A stretch of DNA of 11,138 nucleotides, taken from NCBI GenBank assembly GCA_023437745.1, contig JAEZFI010000300.1:1-11138 (forward strand). Direction: 5' to 3'. Position 1 is the stretch's first letter; each line of letters starts with the position of its first letter. Shown in pieces: positions 1 to 6,339 of this stretch. Under the pieces are notes generated by a model, which saw only the letters and a program-made list of their open reading frames with translations, had not been told where the DNA came from and made no database searches. The DNA is from Actinomycetes bacterium (GTDB taxonomy: Bacteria > Actinomycetota > Acidimicrobiia > Acidimicrobiales > Microtrichaceae). The position numbers and the translations under genes were made by a program.

Positions 1-65
1 GCGCGGGCCCCCCCCCGCGGCCCCCCCCCCGGGGGCCACCCCGAGAAGCGCTGAGTCGGTCGGCG
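1..65. other. Low-complexity GC homopolymer stretch at the left edge
   Basis: Positions 8-16 are nine C, 21-30 ten C and 31-35 five G, almost without A or T up to about position 40. It lies just after the murA stop codon. No gene or recognisable RNA is visible. It looks more like a degenerate contig end or assembly artefact than functional DNA, though a GC-rich stem could form between the C and G runs. Confidence 0.6.
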
Positions 66-1316
66 TCAGCGACGCTCGACGTCGGCGCCGACGCCAGCGA
101 GCTTGTCGGCGAGCCGCTCGTAGCCGCGATCGAGGTGGTGGGCGTCGTGGATGACCGTCTCCCCCTCGGCGCGGAGTCCGGCGACCACCAGCGCCGCACC
201 GGCGCGGATGTCGAATGCCCGCACCGGAGCGCCCGACAGCCACTCGACCCCGTCGATCACGAGGTGGTGGCCGTCGACGTCGATCTCGGCGCCCATGCGC
301 GCCAGCTCGCCGATGTACCGGAACCTGCCGCCGAAGAGGTTCTCGGTGGCGAAGCTCGTGCCCTCGGCCACGGCGAGCGCCGCGACGAACATCGGCAGCA
401 CGTCGGTGGCCACCCCGGGGTACGGCAGCGTGGCCACGTCCACCGACTTCAACCTGCCCGAGCTCATCGCCCACAGGCCCGACGAGTCGGGAGCCACCCT
501 CACGCCCATGTCGCCCAGCTTCCGCACGACGGACTGCAGGTGCTCGCCGTTCGCCCCGACGAGCGTGACCTCGCCCCCGGCCACGGCGACGCAGGCGAGG
601 AAGGTGGCCGCCTCGATCCGGTCGGGCACCACCTCGTGCGAGGCGCAGCGCAGCTCGGTGACGCCTTCGATCACGATCTGGGGGCTGCCGGCGCCCAGGA
701 CCTTGGCGCCCATGCGGTTGAGGAAGGCGGCGAGGTCGGCGATCTCCGGCTCCCGGGCAGCGTTCTCGATCGTCGTCGTGCCGTCGGCGAGTGTGGCGGC
801 GAGCATCACGGACTCGGTGGCGCCCACCGACGGGTACTCGAGGACCACCCGCGCGCCGGTGAGCCCCGTGCTGCGCGCCGAGATGGTCCCGTGCCGCAGC
901 TCGAACGTGACGCCGAGCGCCTCGAGGCCGCTCAGGTGCAGGTTGATCGGCCGGCTCCCGAAGTCGTCGCCACCCGGCATGGCGATCCGGGCCTGCCCGC
1001 ACCGGGCGACGAGCGGCCCGAGCAGCGCGGTCGACGCCCGCATCTTCTCGACCAGCTCGTACGGCGCCTCGGGTGAGGGCTCCTCCGGTGAGGTGACCTC
1101 GAGCACGTTGTCCTCGATCCACTCCGAGGTGGCCCCGATGGCGTGCAGGACCTCGAGCATCCACTCCACGTCGCTGATGCGCGGGACGTTCGACAGCCGG
1201 TAGGTGCCCGGGCACAGCACGGTCGCGGCCAGCAGCTTGAGGACCGAGTTCTTCGCACCGCTGATCGGCACCGTGCCCTCGAGGGGACCGGAGGGGCGAA
1301 CGAGCAGCGTCGACAT
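66..1316 (-). CDS. murA: UDP-N-acetylglucosamine 1-carboxyvinyltransferase (MurA), Asp117 type
   Basis: This is the cytosolic enzyme that transfers enolpyruvate from PEP to UDP-GlcNAc, the first committed step of peptidoglycan synthesis. The protein is 416 aa, the normal family length. It starts at MSTLLVRPSGPLEG, where similarity to MurA begins; the frame stays open far upstream, but that part is antisense to the next gene. Conserved residues fall at the E. coli numbering: Lys22 and Asn23 (SGAKN), Asp305 (ATDVLPMF), Arg331, Arg371 and Arg397 (DRGYER). The active-site loop reads MPGGDDFGSRP, so the usual catalytic Cys115 is Asp117, as in M. tuberculosis and Chlamydia. Asp here is known to give intrinsic fosfomycin insensitivity. 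The gene is divergent from the transporter gene with 24 bp between start codons. No Shine-Dalgarno is evident, and a TACTGC box 7-13 nt upstream suggests a leaderless mRNA. Confidence 0.97.
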   Translation of the reverse strand: MSTLLVRPSGPLEGTVPISGAKNSVLKLLAATVLCPGTYRLSNVPRISDVEWMLEVLHAIGATSEWIEDNVLEVTSPEEPSPEAPYELVEKMRASTALLGPLVARCGQARIAMPGGDDFGSRPINLHLSGLEALGVTFELRHGTISARSTGLTGARVVLEYPSVGATESVMLAATLADGTTTIENAAREPEIADLAAFLNRMGAKVLGAGSPQIVIEGVTELRCASHEVVPDRIEAATFLACVAVAGGEVTLVGANGEHLQSVVRKLGDMGVRVAPDSSGLWAMSSGRLKSVDVATLPYPGVATDVLPMFVAALAVAEGTSFATENLFGGRFRYIGELARMGAEIDVDGHHLVIDGVEWLSGAPVRAFDIRAGAALVVAGLRAEGETVIHDAHHLDRGYERLADKLAGVGADVERR

Positions 1317-1323
1317 GATTGGA

Positions 1324-1333
1324 GCAGTATTGC
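1324..1333. promoter_or_regulatory. Candidate back-to-back -10 elements of the murA / MFS divergent promoter
   Basis: The 10 bp GCAGTATTGC sits exactly midway between the two divergent start codons. It gives TATTGC on the plus strand and TACTGC on the minus strand, sharing the central TA. Each hexamer ends 7 nt before its ATG, the distance expected for transcription starting at or one base before the start codon. Neither gene has a well-placed Shine-Dalgarno; a GGAG at 1321-1324 is 16 nt from the plus-strand ATG. This is inference from position and sequence only. Confidence 0.45.
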
Positions 1334-1340
1334 CGCCCAC

Positions 1341-2933
1341 ATGGCGACGGTACGGATCTCGAGAACCCTCCCGCACGGGGAGGCGGGGGCCTACGCCAGC
1401 CCCCGCGACGACCTCATGGTCGCCGAGCGCCCGGTGCCCGTGTCGGCCGACGTCTCGACGAACGCCGAGTGCCACGAGTTCGAGGGCACCGACGGGCCGT
1501 TCACGACGTGGCGACGCGCCGTGCGCCTCGAGCGCGGGGCGGACGGGACGACGGTCGTCCACGAGCAGACCGACTTCCGCCTCGCCATGCCGGTGTGGCG
1601 CGTGCTGTTCGGGCCGCTGATGCGCCGTCAGATCGCCGCTCGCTCCACCGCGATCGCGGGCGACGACCATCGACCGTGGTGGTCGCCGCCGAACCGCTTC
1701 GACCCGAGGGCGAGCGCCGTCGCTGCGTCGTGCGCCACCCTCGCCGTCCTCGGCGGGTTCCTGGGTGGACTCGTCGGCGCGACCCTCACCTACGTCGGTT
1801 CCGAGATGCACGCCGGCGCCCGGACCCAGACCAGCGTGCTGGCGATCATCCGCGTCGGCGCCCTGCTGACCCTCGTCGGGATGATCCTCGCCGACCGCAT
1901 CGGCCGGCGGACGGTCATCCGGACCTCGTTCGTCGTCGCCGCACTCGCGGCCGGGGTCGGCGCGCTGGCGCCGGACCTGGTGACGGTGACCGCCGCGCAG
2001 ACCGTGTGCCGCGGCGCCGTCGCCGTGGGGGTGATCCTGCTCGCGGTGGTCGCCGCCGAGGAGGTGCCCGCAGGGTCGCGGGCGTTCATCCTCGGGCTGA
2101 TCACCTTGGCCGGCGCGCTGGGGGTCGGGGGTGTCGTCGCGCTGCTGCCGGCCGCGGACCTCGCGGTGTGGGCGTGGCGGGGGATCTGGGCCCTCGGGCT
2201 CCTGGCGATCCCGGTCACGCTGCGCGTGGTGCGCGACCTGCCGGAGAGCCGGCGCTTCGAGGCCCTGACACGACCGGCCGAGGAGGTCGACGTGCCCGCC
2301 ACCGCCGGCCGGGAGGGAGGACTGCGTGCCCGCCGCCTCGTCGCCGCGTCGCTCATCGCCATGCTGCTGAACCTGTTCGCCACACCGGCGAACCAGCTGC
2401 AGAACGAGTACCTCCGCACCGAGCGCGGCTACAGCGGCCTGCTGCTCGTCCTGTTCATCTTCGGCACGAACACCTGGGGTGGCATCGGCGTGATCCTGGG
2501 CGGCCGCCTCGCCGACCGCCGATCGCGCCACCTCGCTGCGATGATCGGCCTCGCCGGTCTCGCCGTGGGCAACGCCATCATGTTCTCGACGAGCGGCTGG
2601 TTGATGTGGATGGGGTCCCTGATCGGCTCGATCGTGGGCGCGGCGACCATCCCCTCGATCGGGATCCTCGGCCCCGAGCTGTTCCCCACCCGGAAGCGGG
2701 CCACGGCGAACGGCTGGATCAACGTCGCGGCGGTGTCGGGCGCGGTGATCGGCCTCTGGCTGGCGGGCTGGCTGATCGACCGCTCGGGCTACGCCACCGC
2801 GCTGTGGTGGTTGACCTTGGCGCCGCTGGCCGTGGCGATCGTGATGTGGTGGGTCCCCGAGACGGCGCGCCACGAGCTCGAGGAGATCAACGACACCCAG
2901 TTCGACGACGACGCGAGCACGATCGTGCCCTGA
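1341..2933 (+). CDS. MFS transporter with a soluble N-terminal (SRPBCC-like) domain
   Basis: The 530-aa protein has about 12 predicted membrane helices between residues 128 and 505, with a cytoplasmic loop near 298-330. MFS signs are the motif A-like LADRIGRR (183-190), its second-half counterpart GGRLADRRSR (387-396), PESRR (301-305), ELFPTRKRATANG (446-458) and PETARHELEEI (506-516). The last three resemble the sugar/organic-solute porter branch. The substrate cannot be read from the sequence. Residues 1-110 are unusual: a soluble stretch with alternating beta-like pattern ending in TVVHEQTDFRLAMPVWRVLF and a basic helix, which resembles the end of SRPBCC (START-like, polyketide-cyclase) domains. 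That assignment is tentative. The start at 1341 is chosen because upstream codons in this frame are antisense to murA; an ATG at 1416 would remove part of the N-terminal domain. The gene converges on the hydrolase gene with 16 bp between stops. Confidence 0.9.
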   Translation: MATVRISRTLPHGEAGAYASPRDDLMVAERPVPVSADVSTNAECHEFEGTDGPFTTWRRAVRLERGADGTTVVHEQTDFRLAMPVWRVLFGPLMRRQIAARSTAIAGDDHRPWWSPPNRFDPRASAVAASCATLAVLGGFLGGLVGATLTYVGSEMHAGARTQTSVLAIIRVGALLTLVGMILADRIGRRTVIRTSFVVAALAAGVGALAPDLVTVTAAQTVCRGAVAVGVILLAVVAAEEVPAGSRAFILGLITLAGALGVGGVVALLPAADLAVWAWRGIWALGLLAIPVTLRVVRDLPESRRFEALTRPAEEVDVPATAGREGGLRARRLVAASLIAMLLNLFATPANQLQNEYLRTERGYSGLLLVLFIFGTNTWGGIGVILGGRLADRRSRHLAAMIGLAGLAVGNAIMFSTSGWLMWMGSLIGSIVGAATIPSIGILGPELFPTRKRATANGWINVAAVSGAVIGLWLAGWLIDRSGYATALWWLTLAPLAVAIVMWWVPETARHELEEINDTQFDDDASTIVP

Positions 2934-2949
2934 AAAACCCGTTCTCGAG

Positions 2950-3525
2950 TCAGAGCGACCGGATCCAGGCGGCGACGACCTCGGCGATCTCCGCGTCGGC
3001 ACCCTTGAGGTCGTGGCGCTTCCCCGGGAGCCAGTGGTGGGTGACCGTCCCGGGGATCGTCGAGGTCGCTGCGGTGAGCTCGTCCGGCGTGCCGAACGGG
3101 TCCCGGTCACCGGACACGAAGAGGCACGGGACCCGGAGGTCGACGAGGTGCTCCACCCGGAGCTTCTCCGGCTTCCCCGGTGGGTGCAGCGGGTAGCAGA
3201 TGGCCACGACCCCGCCGATCGCCGGATGGCCCTCGGCGGCGACCATGGAGCACATCCGGCCGCCCATCGACCGGCCGCCGACCACCAGCGAGCCCGCGCC
3301 CCACTCCTCGCAGGCTGCGTCGATCTCGTCACGGACGGCCTGGAGCAGCACGGGCGCGCGGTCCGGCGCCCGGCGCCCCGCTCGCCGGTACGGGAAGTCG
3401 AACCGCCGGACGGGCATCGGCGCGACGGCCTCCTCGATCGCCAGCAGCGAGGGATGGTTGCAGTCGGTGCCCGCGCCGGGGGCCAGCAGCAGCCCGTCGG
3501 GTCGGCTCCGCTTCGACCTCGCCAT
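2950..3525 (-). CDS. Small alpha/beta hydrolase, TEX30/KANSL3 (dienelactone hydrolase-like) type
   Basis: This 191-aa cytosolic protein is a compact alpha/beta hydrolase. It opens with the family's LLLAPGAGTDCNHP strand and oxyanion region. The nucleophile elbow is GGRSMGG with Ser86, the probable acid is Asp142 in SGDRDPFG, and the probable base is His171 in KRHDLKG, so the catalytic triad looks complete. The architecture matches the KANL3/TEX30 hydrolase-like group, whose bacterial substrates are unknown. No signal peptide is seen. The ATG at 3525 is preceded by GGAGGG with a 9-nt gap, a good ribosome binding site. It is the second gene of a two-gene operon, 19 nt after the HPD-motif gene. 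Its stop faces the transporter stop; AAAAA at 2933-2937 gives a short T-tract on this strand, but I see no strong stem before it. Confidence 0.9.
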   Translation of the reverse strand: MARSKRSRPDGLLLAPGAGTDCNHPSLLAIEEAVAPMPVRRFDFPYRRAGRRAPDRAPVLLQAVRDEIDAACEEWGAGSLVVGGRSMGGRMCSMVAAEGHPAIGGVVAICYPLHPPGKPEKLRVEHLVDLRVPCLFVSGDRDPFGTPDELTAATSTIPGTVTHHWLPGKRHDLKGADAEIAEVVAAWIRSL

Positions 3526-3544
3526 GGTCAGGAGCCCTCCATCG

Positions 3545-4252
3545 TCAGGAGCCCAACAGGATGCGGCGAGCCTCGCTCAGCTCGGCGATGCGATGGGCGG
3601 CGTCGTCGTTCTCACCACCGTGGTCGGGGTGGACGCCGCGGAGGCCCTCCCGGAACGCCTGCTGGATGCGCTGGCGGGTGGGCAGGCTGACGGGCTCGTT
3701 CCGGAGGTCGAGCACGCCCATCGCCCACCCCACGGGGTCGCCCACGACGCTCGCCTGCGCACGCAGCGGACCCCGGCCGCTGAGCGCCGCCACGAGCTGA
3801 CCGTCGACGCCGCCCCGCCAGGCGAGACCGGTCCGCACGGTGGCCATCACCGTCGAGCGGGCGGCGTCGGGCACGGCCCCCGCCGCGTACACGGCGCAGA
3901 GGACGTGCTGCGCGGGTGTGCCCTTCTCCTCCTCGAGGTCGAACCACAGCTCGTCGCCGTGCCCCCGCAGGCGGTGGACGCTGAGCTGCAGACCGACGCG
4001 GTCCTGCTGCAGCCGGTGGCGGAGCCGGGGCTGTGGCACCCGCCGGCCCAGCTCGAGCTCGGCGGCGAGGCTCAGGACCTCCGGCAGCAGGTCGGGATCG
4101 ATCTCGGGCGCGAACCTCGCCACGATCCCGCCGAGCAGGATGCCGCCGAAGCCCGGCGCCGGATCCACCGGCAACCTCCGGTCGCCGAGCGCGACTCGGC
4201 GGGTGGGAGCGATCGGCCGGCTGAGATGCACCTCCAGCTCGGCCAGGACCAT
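3545..4252 (-). CDS. Protein with C-terminal HPD-motif (DnaJ J-domain-like) region
   Basis: This 235-aa soluble protein has a C-terminal segment (about 190-234) that looks like helices II and III of a J domain. A basic, amphipathic helix runs into GVHPDHGG, with HPD at 208-210, and is followed by a helix ending in EARRILLG. The HPD tripeptide is the DnaK-stimulating motif of DnaJ proteins. Helix I and its usual Tyr/Leu residues are not obvious, so this may be a short J domain. Residues 1-185 form a domain I do not recognise, with strand-rich stretches, a Gly-rich PGFGGILLGGI segment (33-43) and an acidic FDLEEEKG loop. A plausible role is a DnaK co-chaperone for an unknown client, but this is inference. 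It is the first gene of an operon with the hydrolase. There is no Shine-Dalgarno, and TAGCCT lies at -12 to -7, suggesting a leaderless start. Confidence 0.82.
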   Translation of the reverse strand: MVLAELEVHLSRPIAPTRRVALGDRRLPVDPAPGFGGILLGGIVARFAPEIDPDLLPEVLSLAAELELGRRVPQPRLRHRLQQDRVGLQLSVHRLRGHGDELWFDLEEEKGTPAQHVLCAVYAAGAVPDAARSTVMATVRTGLAWRGGVDGQLVAALSGRGPLRAQASVVGDPVGWAMGVLDLRNEPVSLPTRQRIQQAFREGLRGVHPDHGGENDDAAHRIAELSEARRILLGS

Positions 4253-4258
4253 CCGGAA

Positions 4259-4264
4259 AGGCTA
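4259..4264 (-). promoter_or_regulatory. Candidate -10 element TAGCCT for a leaderless transcript
   Basis: On the minus strand TAGCCT occupies exactly -12 to -7 relative to the A of the ATG at 4252. No Shine-Dalgarno is present between it and the start, so the transcript of the HPD-motif gene may begin at the start codon. I see no convincing -35 element. Confidence 0.4.
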
Positions 4265-4311
4265 CCGCCGCCCCGATCCGATCCCGTCTCGACCCGCCCC
4301 CCGACCCCAGC

Positions 4312-4367
4312 CCCGTTCTGTGTCGTGAGACGCGCCAGATCGGGCGCGTTCCACGCCACAGAACGGG
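4312..4367. terminator. Long two-part stem-loop after the tandem DUF2007-like gene
   Basis: Outer arms 4312-4327 and 4352-4367 pair over 16 positions with one mismatch (11 bp CCCGTTCTGTG, one mismatch, then CGTG). After a 2x2 internal bulge, inner arms ACGCGCC (4330-4336) and GGCGCGT (4343-4349) pair perfectly around a 6-nt loop. It lies 23 nt after the stop of the upstream minus-strand gene and before the promoter of the next. It may be a transcription terminator, though there is no T-tract. The alternative is a dispersed palindromic repeat. Confidence 0.55.
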
Positions 4368-4390
4368 AGGAGGGTCGAGGTCGGCTGCCC

Positions 4391-5251
4391 TCAGACGAGG
4401 GGGCGGATCACGTCGCGCAGGGTGCCGGCGGCCTCGATGACCTCGTCGTCGTCCCAGGCGCCGTCGTCCACGGTGGTCAGGCCGTCACGCAACCCGGTGG
4501 CCTGGTCCACGATCGACCGCCAGACGGCCGGCTCGAAGCCGAACGGCAGCGGTGCGTGCTCGAGCGTGTCCGCCAGCTCGGCGGTGGTCACGATGGCCGA
4601 CGGGTTGGCCGGGTTCTTCGCGAGCTGCCCGGCCGCCGTCCACAGCTCCGACAGGGCGGCCTGGACGTCGACCTCGGCGTCGCCCTGGCGATCCGCGTCC
4701 TCCGGATCCGGCATGGCCTCGATGATCGTGTCGACGGCGTCCTCGTCGTCGGCGTAGACGACCAGATCGCCCCGCTCGTCCCACTCGTAGGCGATCTCCG
4801 CCACGGCGAGGGAGTCCGCCAGGCTCTGCTGCATCGCCGCGGACCACTCGCCGACCTCGTACACGCACTTGTCCCGGTCGTCGTCGAGTGAGGCCGTCGC
4901 GGACGCCAAGACCTCGTCGATGATGAGGTCCACCCGTTCCTCGGCCTCCTCCTCCACGCTGAGGGCGGTGCCCTGCCAGAAGTGCTGGATGCCCGCGCTC
5001 GTCAACATCGAGTCGAGGAGGCTGCGGGACTCGCCCGACCACTCGCTCACCTCGTAGGTGAGGAAGCCCTCCCCCGACATCGCCACCGGCCGGGCCGAGG
5101 TCGGGTCGATGTCCTCCGTGCCGGCCAGCTCGAACGGACCCTCGTCGGCTTCGTCGTCGACGAGCTCGTCGTCCACGTCCGGCGCATCGAGCTCGTCGGC
5201 CCCTTCCGGCTCGTTCTCCGGGTCCACGTGCTCGTCATCCATGCGGCACAT
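4391..5251 (-). CDS. Acidic protein with two tandem DUF2007-like repeats
   Basis: This 286-aa protein has a strongly acidic N-terminus (residues 5-48, rich in Asp and Glu), followed by two related units. Unit 1 (about 66-115) begins TYEVSEWSGESRSLLDSML, and unit 2 (about 130-180) begins VYEVGEWSAAMQQSLADSL. Each continues with an aromatic/Trp strand, an acidic turn and a final VD-II helix. This pattern (Y-EV-EWS, then adopting-helix and E--VD-II) resembles the DUF2007 signal-transducer fold, a small ferredoxin-like domain of unclear role. The C-terminal part (195-286) is helical and unassigned. No membrane segments are seen. ATG 5251 is preferred because GGAG lies 7 nt upstream; the ATG at 5242 would be 16 nt away. 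The gene is divergent from glpX across 74 bp. I cannot assign a function. Confidence 0.85.
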   Translation of the reverse strand: MCRMDDEHVDPENEPEGADELDAPDVDDELVDDEADEGPFELAGTEDIDPTSARPVAMSGEGFLTYEVSEWSGESRSLLDSMLTSAGIQHFWQGTALSVEEEAEERVDLIIDEVLASATASLDDDRDKCVYEVGEWSAAMQQSLADSLAVAEIAYEWDERGDLVVYADDEDAVDTIIEAMPDPEDADRQGDAEVDVQAALSELWTAAGQLAKNPANPSAIVTTAELADTLEHAPLPFGFEPAVWRSIVDQATGLRDGLTTVDDGAWDDDEVIEAAGTLRDVIRPLV

Positions 5252-5313
5252 GCTGGCACTCCGGCCCGGTCCCGACGGGCACCTCGGATTCGGGCGCCGT
5301 CGAGGCAGCTCGG

Positions 5314-5319
5314 TATCGT
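5314..5319 (+). promoter_or_regulatory. Candidate -10 element TATCGT for leaderless glpX
   Basis: TATCGT lies at -12 to -7 from the glpX ATG, and no Shine-Dalgarno is present in between. Transcription could therefore begin at the ATG itself, a common arrangement in Actinobacteria. No good -35 box is visible. Confidence 0.45.
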
Positions 5320-5325
5320 CTCGTC

Positions 5326-6306
5326 ATGCCGACGTCACAACCGCCCGATCGCAACCTCGCCATGGAGCTCGTCCGCACGACCGAGGCCGCGGCACTCGCC
5401 GCCTCACGCTGGGTCGGTCAGGGCGACAAGAACGCCGCCGACGGCGCTGCGGTCGACGCCATGCGCACGATGCTCACGACCGTAGCCATGCGGGGTGTCG
5501 TGGTGATCGGCGAGGGCGAGAAGGACGAGGCCCCGATGCTGTTCAACGGCGAGGAGGTCGGCGACGGCACCGGGCCGCAGTGCGACATCGCCGTCGACCC
5601 GGTCGAGGGGACGACGCTCACCGCCATGGGGCGGGGCGGCGCCATCGCCGTGATCGCCGTGGCCGAGCGCGGCTCGATGTTCGATCCCGGCCCGTGCGTC
5701 TACATGGACAAGCTCGCGGTCGGCCGTGAGGGTCGGGGCCTCGTCGACATCAATGCCCCCGTCGCCGACAACCTCCAGGCGCTGGCGAAGGCGAAGGGCG
5801 AGCAGGTTCGCGATCTGACCGCCGTCGTGCTCGACCGCCCCCGCCACGCCGATCTGATCGCCGAGATCCGGGCCGCCGGCGCCCGCATCCGACTGATCCA
5901 GGACGGCGACGTGAACGGCGCCATCTCCACCGCGTGGCACGGCTCGGGCGCGGACATCATGTTCGGCATCGGTGGCACCCCGGAGGGCGTGATCGCCGCG
6001 GCAGCCCTCAAGTGCATGGGTGGGACCATCCAGGGGAAGCTCTGGCCGCGCGACGACGCCGAGCGCAACGCTGCGCTGGAGGCCGGCTACGACCTCGATC
6101 AGGTCCTCACCGAGGACGTGCTCGTGAACTCCGACAACTGCTTCTTCGCCTCGACCGGCATCACCGACGGCGACCTGCTCAAGGGCGTCCACTTCACGCC
6201 CGAGGGCCCGACCACGCAATCGCTGGTCATGCGCTCCCGCTCCGGCACGGTCCGCATGGTCGACGGCTTCCACCGGCCGGACAAGATCGACCACGAGTAC
6301 GCCTGA
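5326..6306 (+). CDS. glpX: Class II fructose-1,6-bisphosphatase (GlpX)
   Basis: This 326-aa cytosolic enzyme hydrolyses fructose-1,6-bisphosphate to fructose-6-phosphate and phosphate in gluconeogenesis. The length is usual for GlpX. The metal- and substrate-binding motifs are all present: Asp34 in GQGDKNAAD, Glu63 in VVIGEGEKDEAP, Asp91 and Glu94 in AVDPVEGTT, and Glu220 in GGTPEG. These match E. coli Asp33, Glu57, Asp85, Glu88 and Glu213. GlpX is normally the main or only FBPase in Actinobacteria such as M. tuberculosis. The start at 5326 gives the family-like MPTSQPPDRNLAMELVRTTE. It has no Shine-Dalgarno but has a TATCGT box at -12. It converges on the RdmC-like hydrolase across 33 bp holding a GC-rich hairpin. 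Confidence 0.97.
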   Translation: MPTSQPPDRNLAMELVRTTEAAALAASRWVGQGDKNAADGAAVDAMRTMLTTVAMRGVVVIGEGEKDEAPMLFNGEEVGDGTGPQCDIAVDPVEGTTLTAMGRGGAIAVIAVAERGSMFDPGPCVYMDKLAVGREGRGLVDINAPVADNLQALAKAKGEQVRDLTAVVLDRPRHADLIAEIRAAGARIRLIQDGDVNGAISTAWHGSGADIMFGIGGTPEGVIAAAALKCMGGTIQGKLWPRDDAERNAALEAGYDLDQVLTEDVLVNSDNCFFASTGITDGDLLKGVHFTPEGPTTQSLVMRSRSGTVRMVDGFHRPDKIDHEYA

Positions 6307-6312
6307 CCCTCG

Positions 6313-6336
6313 GCCCGCTGCCGCACGGCGGCGGGC
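6313..6336. terminator. GC-rich hairpin between convergent glpX and hydrolase genes
   Basis: GCCCGCTGCC (6313-6322) pairs with GGCGGCGGGC (6327-6336) as a 10-bp stem with one G-U wobble on the plus strand and a 4-nt loop GCAC. It starts 7 nt after the glpX stop and lies between two converging stop codons, so it may terminate both. It lacks a T-tract, which is frequent for actinobacterial terminators. Confidence 0.6.
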
Positions 6337-6339
6337 TGC

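Noticed and set aside
1143..1340. An upstream ATG for the transporter giving 596 residues
   Set aside because: These 66 codons lie antisense to the conserved start of murA and do not resemble a real N-terminus.
2933..2950. T-tract terminator (AAAAA at 2933-2937 on the plus strand) between the convergent transporter and hydrolase genes
   Set aside because: There is a T-run on the minus strand but no stable stem directly before it, only short CTCGAG symmetry.
1317..3332. A continuous minus-strand reading frame that would extend MurA to 1088 residues
   Set aside because: The extra N-terminal part is antisense to the MFS transporter, is Arg/Gly/Pro/Asp-rich low-complexity protein, and MurA homology begins at 1316.
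3200..4891. A 563-residue plus-strand open frame
   Set aside because: It is antisense to three minus-strand genes with recognisable motifs, and has biased, low-complexity composition typical of frame shadows in high-GC DNA.
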